From Ignavibacteriales bacterium (GTDB lineage: Bacteria > Bacteroidota > Ignavibacteria > T3Sed10-11), in contig PWJF01000108.1 of the NCBI GenBank assembly GCA_003560935.1, forward strand, positions 1-6,762: a stretch of 6,762 bases of DNA. Direction: 5' to 3'. The notes below the pieces were generated by a model. It had not been told where the DNA came from. It did not search any database and saw nothing but the letters and a program-made list of their open reading frames with translations. Of this stretch, positions 1-4,935 are shown piece by piece; within the stretch, counting starts at the first letter, position 1; each line of letters opens with the position of its first letter. Position numbers and translations under genes: made by a program.

Positions 1-29
1 CATTTAATTGCACCAAGTATAATGTTGTC

Positions 30-100
30 AATTGTTTTTTAATCAATGAGCGAAGCGAATTAATTGTTTTTTAATCAATGAGCGAAGCGAATTAATTGTT
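30..100. repeat. Tandem 32-bp intergenic repeat, two full copies plus a 7-bp start of a third
   Basis: Two identical 32-bp units lie head to tail at 30-61 and 62-93, and 94-100 repeats the first seven bases of the unit. Each unit starts AATTG, has a run of six T, then the core AATCAATGAGCGAAGCGAAT, which contains AGCGA twice. A slightly diverged third copy lies at 4372-4404 in the same orientation. Each unit contains a five-codon reading frame, ATG-AGC-GAA-GCG-AAT-TAA (46-63 and 78-95). The element lies downstream of the lipid kinase gene, which points toward it. Its function is unknown; an interspersed intergenic repeat family is the simplest reading. Confidence 0.9.
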
Positions 101-113
101 GTATTTTTCAACA
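97..113. repeat. Small inverted repeat downstream of the lipid kinase gene
   Basis: TGTTG (97-101) and CAACA (109-113) are perfect complements around a T-rich seven-base loop. On the minus strand this hairpin would form about 30 bases after the lipid kinase stop codon. No U-tract follows it in that direction, so it is at best a weak transcript-end structure. The rest of 1-141 holds only the tandem repeat, and I see no gene there. Confidence 0.35.
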
Positions 114-141
114 GAATGATGGTGGGTAATGTTCCCGTATA

Positions 142-1044
142 TCAAGCAAGCACCTTGAGTGCTTTAGGGATAACACGGATTTCTATATCTTTGGCATTTG
201 TTGCGAGCACCTCGCCGTCCGCATGCAGCATGATTTTTTGCTTCGATTCCACCCGCAGGGCATCGGTACGGTAAAAATGAACTTGCGAATGTTTTTTATG
301 AGTACCTTTCATCACACTCGGGAATATTTTAACGACCTGCGGGACGCTAACATTATCGACCAAGCAGACATCGAGCAGCCCGTCGTCTATTTGTGCGTCA
401 GGCGTCAGATAGAACCCGCCGCCTGCGCATTTACCGTTACCGATTGCAATTAAAAAATGCTCGCCATTCATTGAGGCACCGTTCATTGACATAAGCATGT
501 TAGGTGTCTGATAATTGAATAGTACCACCGCTACTGAGAATGCATAGAGACTCACTCCCCGCAAGTGTTTGAATTTAGTGGTTTGATTTGCAACTGCAGC
601 ATCGAATCCTATTCCGATGCCGTTCATAAAATACCGTTTGATTTCGGACCCGTCGGTAGTCTGTATAACAACATGGCCGACATCAGAGTCCCTGACGGTA
701 CCATTTTTGATCTTTTCAATAGCTTTGTGAATGTCGGGAGGAATATTGAACATTTTGACAAAATCATTCCCGGAACCAATGGGAATAACGCTGATCTTTG
801 CACTCCCTTCAATTAATCCGTTTCCTACCTCATTCACAGTCCCGTCACCGCCGACGGCAATAATGGTTCTCGATGAATCGTTCTTGCGCTCCGATGCAAT
901 TTTATAAGCATGCATTCTCCGCTGGGTGATAACAATTTCAGCATCGGGGAAATGCTCATGGATCAACTGATCCAGTGTCCGTAACAATTTTTTTCCTCTT
1001 CCTTTACCTGCTATCGGATTGATTATAAACGTATAAGTGTCCAT
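142..1044 (-). CDS. Diacylglycerol kinase family lipid kinase (DagK/YegS/BmrU type)
   Basis: This 300-residue protein is a soluble or membrane-associated lipid kinase of the DagK catalytic family, which transfers phosphate from ATP to a lipid hydroxyl. Visible hallmarks are the N-terminal strand and phosphate-binding start IINPIAGKGRG (residues 7-17), the nucleotide-binding motif GGDGTVNEV (65-73), the GSGNDF motif (90-95), a GGGFYLTPDAQIDDGLLDV stretch in the C-terminal beta-sandwich, and the late DGE (276-278). Length matches the family. The ATG at 1044 shares one base with the dapF stop codon (TAATG), so translation is probably coupled to dapF. It is the last gene of the minus-strand block. 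The lipid acted on (diacylglycerol, undecaprenol, sphingoid base or other) cannot be told from sequence, so I give no gene symbol. Confidence 0.93.
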   Translation of the reverse strand: MDTYTFIINPIAGKGRGKKLLRTLDQLIHEHFPDAEIVITQRRMHAYKIASERKNDSSRTIIAVGGDGTVNEVGNGLIEGSAKISVIPIGSGNDFVKMFNIPPDIHKAIEKIKNGTVRDSDVGHVVIQTTDGSEIKRYFMNGIGIGFDAAVANQTTKFKHLRGVSLYAFSVAVVLFNYQTPNMLMSMNGASMNGEHFLIAIGNGKCAGGGFYLTPDAQIDDGLLDVCLVDNVSVPQVVKIFPSVMKGTHKKHSQVHFYRTDALRVESKQKIMLHADGEVLATNAKDIEIRVIPKALKVLA

Positions 1045-1997
1045 TACTCGCCCTTTTGTAATGTGAAAGAATGAATTCCTTTAGCAATATTTTCCGGGAG
1101 ATGCATAACCCCGGTTATAGCAGAGTTTTTATCAATAAATACCGAACCGGTGTAATGATATAACCATGTTCCGGTAAGCGTGACATCATAGATATTTTTA
1201 TCTGTTACATCGATAGAAAAATCCACGGTGAGTACTTCACCGCTGCGTGTATGAACACTGACCGGTGGACGGTTATTAAACCGAACCGCCGTCACAGCGG
1301 CGGATGCAACTGCACCCGTACCGCACGCAAGGGTCTCCCCTTCTACCCCACGTTCATACGTGCGTACGCGGATTGCGGTATCGGACAATGGTTTCACGAA
1401 ATTTACATTTGTTCCCATGGGTTTGAACGCTTCATGACGTCGAATGCTGCCGCCAATGTGTTTAATATCGAAATTATCAAATGTAATTTCGGGAAATGTT
1501 TGTTCCAGATCGTCCATAAAAACGATCACATGCGGAGATCCGGTATCGATGAAGTAACAATTGATTGTATCACCGACGATATTAATCGAGAGATTTCTTA
1601 ATAAATGGGTCGGGTCCTTCATTCGTATAGATATTGTATCTCCGTCCGTTGATGCTGAATATTGGTGACCGAATGCAATAAAGTCTACGGATTTAGTTCC
1701 TTTTCCATACACGTCGAAATGGTACGCAGATATACAGCGTGCCCCGTTGCCGCACATTCCGCCTGTCGATCCGTCGGCATTATAATAATCCATCTCAAAG
1801 TGCAGTATTGCATGATGTTTGTATATAAGGAGTCCGTCGGCACCGATGCCGTAGTGACGATCGCACACTTTTTTTGCAAGATTACCATAGCCGGCGATTT
1901 TTACCGCATGCCGCGTCTCGTCGATGAGGACAAAGTCGTTCCCCGCAGCCGACATCTTGATAAAGGGTACGTGAAGTATTTTATTTGGCACGCTCAT
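1044..1997 (-). CDS. dapF: Diaminopimelate epimerase
   Basis: DapF interconverts LL- and meso-diaminopimelate in the cytoplasm, the step before lysine and the peptidoglycan cross-linking residue. In this 317-residue reading, the start motif AAGNDF is at residues 17-22. The first catalytic Cys is in MCGNGARC (Cys82), GSPH is at 153-156, and the second catalytic Cys is in GETLACGTG (Cys225), so the two-cysteine racemisation machinery is intact. I place the start at the ATG at 1997. A longer reading opens with TTG at 2006, but the protein already has about nine residues more than usual before the GNDF motif. The chosen start overlaps the upstream DUF3108-type gene by 17 bases. The protein is about 40 residues longer than the usual ~275, mainly from a C-terminal tail of about 30 residues after the last strand, where the usual LTGPA reads LTGTW. 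Adjacent genes suggest operon expression rather than a lysine-specific cluster. Confidence 0.96.
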   Translation of the reverse strand: MSVPNKILHVPFIKMSAAGNDFVLIDETRHAVKIAGYGNLAKKVCDRHYGIGADGLLIYKHHAILHFEMDYYNADGSTGGMCGNGARCISAYHFDVYGKGTKSVDFIAFGHQYSASTDGDTISIRMKDPTHLLRNLSINIVGDTINCYFIDTGSPHVIVFMDDLEQTFPEITFDNFDIKHIGGSIRRHEAFKPMGTNVNFVKPLSDTAIRVRTYERGVEGETLACGTGAVASAAVTAVRFNNRPPVSVHTRSGEVLTVDFSIDVTDKNIYDVTLTGTWLYHYTGSVFIDKNSAITGVMHLPENIAKGIHSFTLQKGE

Positions 1998-2766
1998 ATT
2001 CTTCAAGTTCTATTTTTATCGAACCAATTGCAATACGCACCCTGGCATGTAACGGTATTCGGTATTCATCCGCACTTATCCATGACTGGTACTTTCTACT
2101 AAGCCCGTGTATTGCCTCAAAATCAATTACGCCGTTTATATGAAATGCATCTGTTTCATTATCGAATGCACGGACATCGATTTTTTCCTTTCCTTCAGAG
2201 GAATCGATTCTGATTTTCTCGATTGAGCGATCGATGAGGATGTCCAGTTCATACGGTCTGCCTGCATGTGCCGAATCGCGTAATATCGAGATAAACGTGA
2301 GAGCATCGTGAACCGGCTGTCCGGGATGTAAGGTATCTATTTCAACATCATAAATCTCACCGTTCTCCACGTTTTTATATCCGCGATCGACAATAATTTC
2401 GGTGGATTTATTTTCCCTGCTCGCATGATAGTATGCCCACGTATTGCGTTGGCGATCAAAAGTAGTCGACTCAATAAAGAAACCGTCTGTACCGCGTTTA
2501 CTGTAGAATTCCGTGTGAACCGACATAAAGGGAATACCGGAAAGAGTGCGTAATGTAATGACCGTTTCATCGATACTATGCGGATTGATCTTATTCTGCC
2601 TGTTAAGGACTTCGATGGTTCCGATTCGAATTCCGAGATAGGTAACCCTGTAACGAAGTCGTTCATTATATACAAACGTTTCGGGGTCGACACGCTCAAT
2701 GATTTCACCCATGACCGCACATGTAAATACAACAATAATCGGAATTAAATTCTTGAAGACTGACAT
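1981..2766 (-). CDS. Exported DUF3108-type protein of unknown function
   Basis: This is a 261-residue protein with a hydrophobic N-terminus (residues 7-19, after Lys5) that looks like a signal peptide, so a periplasmic location is likely. The first mature segment, VYNERLRYRVTYLGIRIGTI (32-51), is the signature I associate with DUF3108: a strand pair reading roughly 'E-L-Y-V-Y-G-I-G'. The rest is rich in alternating hydrophobic and charged beta-strand sequence (FMSVHTEFYSKRGTDGF, YRIPLHARVRIAIGSIKIEL), as expected of a beta-barrel or lipocalin-like fold. No catalytic motif is visible. An AAGGA ribosome-binding site (plus-strand 2777-2781) sits ten bases before the ATG. The gene follows apt after 49 bases and overlaps dapF. 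The family assignment is by recollection of the N-terminal motif; the function is not known. Confidence 0.8.
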   Translation of the reverse strand: MSVFKNLIPIIVVFTCAVMGEIIERVDPETFVYNERLRYRVTYLGIRIGTIEVLNRQNKINPHSIDETVITLRTLSGIPFMSVHTEFYSKRGTDGFFIESTTFDRQRNTWAYYHASRENKSTEIIVDRGYKNVENGEIYDVEIDTLHPGQPVHDALTFISILRDSAHAGRPYELDILIDRSIEKIRIDSSEGKEKIDVRAFDNETDAFHINGVIDFEAIHGLSRKYQSWISADEYRIPLHARVRIAIGSIKIELEEYERAK

Positions 2767-2815
2767 ATAATATACATCCTTATTTCGATCTATTGTTATC
2801 GCTGATCAGATAATT

Positions 2816-3349
2816 TTATTCACTGTCGTACGTAATCAATGATTGAATCGGATGCCTGCCGATTCGCTGTCGCCCATTTAAAAAAGAAAGTTCGATCAGA
2901 AATGATAATCCTACAATCTCCCCCTGCAGTCGTTCAACCAACTTACAGGCAGCTTCGATAGTCCCTCCGGTCGCAAGCAGATCGTCGAGTATGACAATGC
3001 GATCCCCCGGCTGGACAGCATCGGCATGAATCTCCATCGCATCGGTACCATATTCGAGTTCATATTCCTGTATGATAGTTTCAGCTGGAAGTTTTCCCTT
3101 CTTCCGTATCGGTACAAACCCGGCATTTAATTTATAAGCGAGTGCAGCGCCGAAGATAAAGCCGCGTGATTCAACGCTGACCACTTTGGAAATATCTTTG
3201 TCCTTGTATTCGTCATAAAAACGGTCTACGACTTGCTTGAGCGCCTTCGGGTCTTTTAATAATGTCGTTATGTCGCGGAAGACAATGCCCTTTTTCGGAA
3301 AATCGGGGATGCTTCGTATCGTTGATTTTAAGTATTCATCAGTTTTCAA
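2816..3349 (-). CDS. apt: Adenine phosphoribosyltransferase
   Basis: Apt converts adenine and PRPP to AMP and pyrophosphate in the cytoplasm (purine salvage). The 177-residue length is typical. Visible family features are PDFPKKGIVFRDITTLL (15-31), ESRGF (60-64), the flexible-loop region RKKGKLP (82-88), YELEYG (96-101) and the PRPP-binding loop DDLLATGGT (122-130). The end, SLITYD, is also typical. The start codon is TTG at 3349: there is no in-frame ATG between the upstream gene's stop, which lies in the same frame, and this codon. A GGAG ribosome-binding site (plus-strand 3359-3362) sits nine bases upstream. The gap to the upstream crotonase gene is only 18 bases, so the two are probably co-transcribed. 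A 7-bp inverted repeat (2845-2865) lies inside the 3' end of the gene. Confidence 0.97.
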   Translation of the reverse strand: MKTDEYLKSTIRSIPDFPKKGIVFRDITTLLKDPKALKQVVDRFYDEYKDKDISKVVSVESRGFIFGAALAYKLNAGFVPIRKKGKLPAETIIQEYELEYGTDAMEIHADAVQPGDRIVILDDLLATGGTIEAACKLVERLQGEIVGLSFLIELSFLNGRQRIGRHPIQSLITYDSE

Positions 3350-3358
3350 GAATCTATT

Positions 3359-3362
3359 CTCC
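3359..3362 (-). promoter_or_regulatory. Ribosome-binding site deciding the TTG start of apt
   Basis: On the minus strand this reads GGAG, nine bases before the TTG at 3349. It supports TTG initiation, because no ATG or GTG lies in frame after the preceding gene's stop codon. Confidence 0.65.
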
Positions 3363-3367
3363 GCACA

Positions 3368-4147
3368 TTACCATTCTACTGTATCTTTATTTAAAAACGC
3401 ATTGATCCCGCGTTTACAGTCATCGGTCATTCTCGTTGCTGCATTCATTCGGGCTGCAAATTCCAGAGCATTCTGTATATCCATTCCCTGTACTTTTGAA
3501 AGGATCTCTTTAGTAATAGCGACCGATGAACCGCTGACGTCTTTCGACAATTGCAAACAGTATTCATGTACTTTTGTATCAAGTTCTTCGGGGCGTGTAA
3601 CGTCATTAATCAAACCCATCGTGAGTGCTTCACGGGCGGTAATAGTCTTACCGGTGAGCAGCAATTCCCGTGCTTTTCCCTCTCCTATTCTACGCACGAG
3701 AAATATCATAACAAGAGCAGCAACAAATCCGATCCGTGCTTCGGGATAACCGAATACTGCATTGTCCGAAGCGACGATGATATCGCAGACAGTTGCCAGT
3801 CCGCAGCCGCCTGCAAGTGCCGGGCCCTGTACCCGGGCGACGATCGGTTTCTTTAATTTATACATTTGCAGGAACAGACGCATCAGGGATTGAGAATCGT
3901 CCAAATTTTCTTCAAATGTAAATCCGGATAAATCCTGTATATAGGCAAGGTCGGCGCCCGCACAAAATGCCTTACCGTTTGCACGTAAAACTATAACCCG
4001 GACGTCATTCGCTTTTTCCGCTGCGGTAAATGACTGCGCCAGTTCTTTGACAAGCCCTGCATTGAACGCATTACGTTTCCCGGGTCGGTTTAAAGTTATA
4101 TATGCTACCCGTTCTTTTACCTCGTAATCAAGGTGGGTATAATTCAT
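3368..4147 (-). CDS. Enoyl-CoA hydratase/isomerase (crotonase) family protein, LiuC/methylglutaconyl-CoA hydratase-like
   Basis: This is a crotonase-fold acyl-CoA enzyme, 259 residues from the ATG at 4147. Visible are the N-terminal ITLNRPGKRNAFNA (17-30), the first oxyanion-hole segment AFCAGADL (60-67) and the second, GPALAGGCGLATVCD (108-122). Then comes FGYPEARIGFVAALVMIFLV (132-151), followed by the trimerisation helices starting at RRIGEGKARELLLTG. Of the two catalytic glutamates of classical enoyl-CoA hydratase, the second is present (Glu136 in PEARIG), but the first is replaced by Gly116 (GGCGLA for GGCELA). The substrate is therefore uncertain; the IGFVAALV stretch resembles the branched-chain (leucine) degradation members. 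The frame extends upstream to 4213, but the extra 22 residues are not family-like. I see no Shine-Dalgarno at either start. It is the first gene of the minus-strand block. Confidence 0.92.
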   Translation of the reverse strand: MNYTHLDYEVKERVAYITLNRPGKRNAFNAGLVKELAQSFTAAEKANDVRVIVLRANGKAFCAGADLAYIQDLSGFTFEENLDDSQSLMRLFLQMYKLKKPIVARVQGPALAGGCGLATVCDIIVASDNAVFGYPEARIGFVAALVMIFLVRRIGEGKARELLLTGKTITAREALTMGLINDVTRPEELDTKVHEYCLQLSKDVSGSSVAITKEILSKVQGMDIQNALEFAARMNAATRMTDDCKRGINAFLNKDTVEW

Positions 4148-4266
4148 ATAGGATAATATCCGTGTATATGTATATAAACATTTTAAAGTAGCTAATTGAT
4201 TGAAAAAATGCAATATAAGCGAAATCAGAAAAACATATACAAAATATTGGAAATTGTGTAACGCAT

Positions 4267-4296
4267 ATTTCCAAATAATTCTTATATTTTGGAAAT
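4267..4296. promoter_or_regulatory. Dyad ATTTCCAAA-N11/12-TTTGGAAAT, candidate operator
   Basis: ATTTCCAAA at 4267-4275 is the exact reverse complement of TTTGGAAAT at 4288-4296, with a 12-base AT-rich centre. A third half-site, TGGAAAT, occurs at 4248-4254, so ATTTCCA-type half-sites are spaced about 20 bases apart. It lies between the divergent transcription units. It could bind a dimeric regulator or form a hairpin; neither is proven, and the bound factor is unknown. Confidence 0.45.
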
Positions 4297-4371
4297 CTGA
4301 AAATCACTATATCGAAAATTTAGAGTTTCGGGAACTTGCTGTTGGCATGATTGTTGTTTATATTTATTGAC

Positions 4372-4404
4372 AATTGTTTTTTTAATCAATGAGCGCAGCG
4401 AATT
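4372..4404. repeat. Third, diverged copy of the intergenic repeat, abutting the next gene's start
   Basis: This 33-bp copy matches the 32-bp units at 30-93 except for one extra T in the T-run (seven instead of six) and GCGCAGCG instead of GCGAAGCG. Similarity also continues five bases upstream (TTGACAATTG here, TTGTCAATTG at 25-34). The copy ends two bases before the ATG of the exported Cys/His protein, so it forms that gene's entire immediate 5' untranslated region. Confidence 0.85.
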
Positions 4405-4406
4405 AA
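4389..4406 (+). other. Five-codon mini-ORF overlapping the start of the next gene (TAATG)
   Basis: ATG-AGC-GCA-GCG-AAT-TAA (M-S-A-A-N-stop) lies inside the repeat copy, and its TAA shares its last base with the ATG at 4406. The gene at 4406 has no recognisable Shine-Dalgarno of its own, so re-initiation after this mini-ORF is conceivable. The same mini-ORF (M-S-E-A-N-stop) exists in both copies near the left end, where no gene follows. It may therefore be only a property of the repeat. Confidence 0.3.
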
Positions 4407-4828
4407 TGAGTAAATCAACAACATATAGGATATTTGTAATTTCATTCTTGCTGCTGTTTTCCTTCTTTCATGTCGGATTCGCAGCGGTAGAGTATATCTG
4501 CTCCATGGGCATGAAAATGGAAGCGCCGGTATGCTCGAGCTGTCACGCCGGTCACGACCATCCTGGCGGTAAGGTTACAATCACAAGTACCGGTAAGACC
4601 ACCTGCTGCAATGTGGTTGTCACAAAAACGGAAACGATTGATACCTATGTAATCAATCAGGTAAAAGCGCAAAGTTTCATCGAGCATGCACTCGCTTCTG
4701 ACATCGTGGCTCTCACAACCGATGAGAAACCAAGTGCAAACTATTTCAACCATACAACCCCTGTTTTACCGATTTTTAATCTACACGGAATCAGTACGTC
4801 TATTCAGTACACTTCTTTTCTCCGGTAA
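4406..4828 (+). CDS. Small exported Cys/His/Met-rich protein leading the metal efflux operon
   Basis: This 140-residue protein has a clear signal peptide: basic start, hydrophobic stretch at about residues 9-21, and likely cleavage around GFAA (24-27). The mature N-terminus is dense in metal ligands: Cys32, then Met34, Met36 and Met38, then C-x2-C-H-x2-H-x-H (Cys43, Cys46, His47, His50, His52), and a Cys67-Cys68 pair. The C-terminal half has almost no such residues and no motif I recognise. It resembles the short exported Cys-pair proteins found near metal efflux genes in Bacteroidota-like genomes, but I cannot name a family. The position just ahead of the channel and adaptor genes suggests a periplasmic metal binder, chaperone or sensor; that is inference. 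The frame stays open upstream to a TTG at 4367, but that part is read through the repeat, so I start at the ATG giving a proper signal peptide. Confidence 0.8.
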   Translation: MSKSTTYRIFVISFLLLFSFFHVGFAAVEYICSMGMKMEAPVCSSCHAGHDHPGGKVTITSTGKTTCCNVVVTKTETIDTYVINQVKAQSFIEHALASDIVALTTDEKPSANYFNHTTPVLPIFNLHGISTSIQYTSFLR

Positions 4829-4843
4829 TCGTACCCCTTACCG
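4823..4843. repeat. Inverted repeat CGGTAA-N9-TTACCG across the stop codon
   Basis: CGGTAA (4823-4828) and TTACCG (4838-4843) are exact reverse complements with a nine-base spacer. The left arm contains the stop codon of the exported Cys/His protein. No U-tract follows, so it is not a standard terminator. It has the same 6-9-6 geometry as the dyad at 4881-4901. Confidence 0.4.
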
Positions 4844-4858
4844 AAACTATCAAATTAT

Positions 4859-4870
4859 TTACAATTGTAA
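4859..4870. promoter_or_regulatory. 12-bp perfect palindrome TTACAATTGTAA
   Basis: The twelve bases are their own reverse complement and lie in the gap between the exported Cys/His protein gene and the channel gene, 35 bases upstream of the TATAAT box. It could be an operator half of a larger control region. The sequence is AT-rich enough that chance cannot be excluded. Confidence 0.35.
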
Positions 4871-4880
4871 CCCGTAAGTA

Positions 4881-4910
4881 GTGCAGTATTATAACCTGCA
4901 CGGCTATAAT
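4881..4910 (+). promoter_or_regulatory. Candidate promoter: dyad GTGCAG-N9-CTGCAC just before a TATAAT box
   Basis: A perfect -10 hexamer TATAAT lies at 4905-4910, 25 bases before the preferred start of the channel gene. No hexamer at 16-19 bases spacing resembles TTGACA. The place where a -35 would lie is instead occupied by a perfect dyad (GTGCAG 4881-4886, CTGCAC 4896-4901). A dyad sitting between poor -35 and good -10 elements is the layout used by MerR-type metal-responsive activators, but no known MerR-family operator sequence is recognised here. Confidence 0.4.
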
Positions 4911-4925
4911 ATAAATTTAAATAAT

Positions 4926-4930
4926 GAGGA
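4926..4930 (+). promoter_or_regulatory. Ribosome-binding site deciding the channel gene start
   Basis: GAGGA ends five bases before the ATG at 4936 and eight before the adjacent ATG at 4939. It lies inside the reading frame if the ATG at 4924 were used, and that first ATG has no Shine-Dalgarno of its own. This favours initiation at 4936 or 4939. Confidence 0.6.
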
Positions 4931-4935
4931 ATGGC

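Larger units (their letters stand above)
4148..4405. other. AT-rich divergent intergenic region
   Basis: This 258-base stretch separates the minus-strand block from the plus-strand efflux operon and must hold promoters for both directions. It contains a 9-bp dyad at 4267-4296 with a related half-site at 4248-4254, an isolated TTGACA at 4367-4372 without a matching -10, and a single copy of the repeat element at 4372-4404. A TGGCATG-N4-TTGTT string at 4343-4358 resembles a sigma-54 site but lacks the -12 GC. No convincing -10/-35 pair is visible for either direction, and I see no gene here. Confidence 0.6.

Noticed and set aside
18..23. TATAAT near the left edge as a promoter
   Set aside because: There is no -35 within the window and no plus-strand gene follows; most likely chance in AT-rich DNA.
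30..100. CRISPR array
   Set aside because: The two units are directly adjacent with no spacers, and no cas genes are present.
223..453. Plus-strand reading frames opposite the lipid kinase, dapF, apt and crotonase genes
   Set aside because: They are antisense shadows of well-supported genes, with no ribosome-binding sites and no recognisable protein features.
2845..2865. Inverted repeat GAATCGG-N7-CCGATTC inside the 3' end of apt
   Set aside because: It lies wholly within conserved coding sequence, with no U-tract; probably coincidental, though a weak RNA structure is possible.
4148..4213. 22-residue N-terminal extension of the crotonase from the ATG at 4213
   Set aside because: The added residues are not like crotonase N-termini, and the start at 4147 gives the standard family length.
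4343..4358. Possible sigma-54 promoter, TGGCATG-N4-TTGTT
   Set aside because: The -24 half is acceptable, but the almost invariant GC of the -12 element is GT here, and no enhancer-binding site is evident.
4367..4372. Perfect TTGACA as a -35 box for the exported Cys/His protein gene
   Set aside because: No -10-like hexamer lies at 16-19 bases downstream (the bases there are within TCAATGAGCG), and the hexamer lies at the edge of the repeat element.
4367..4405. N-terminal extension of the exported protein from the TTG at 4367
   Set aside because: The extra 13 residues are simply the repeat element read in frame, and they would put a charged segment before an otherwise good signal peptide.
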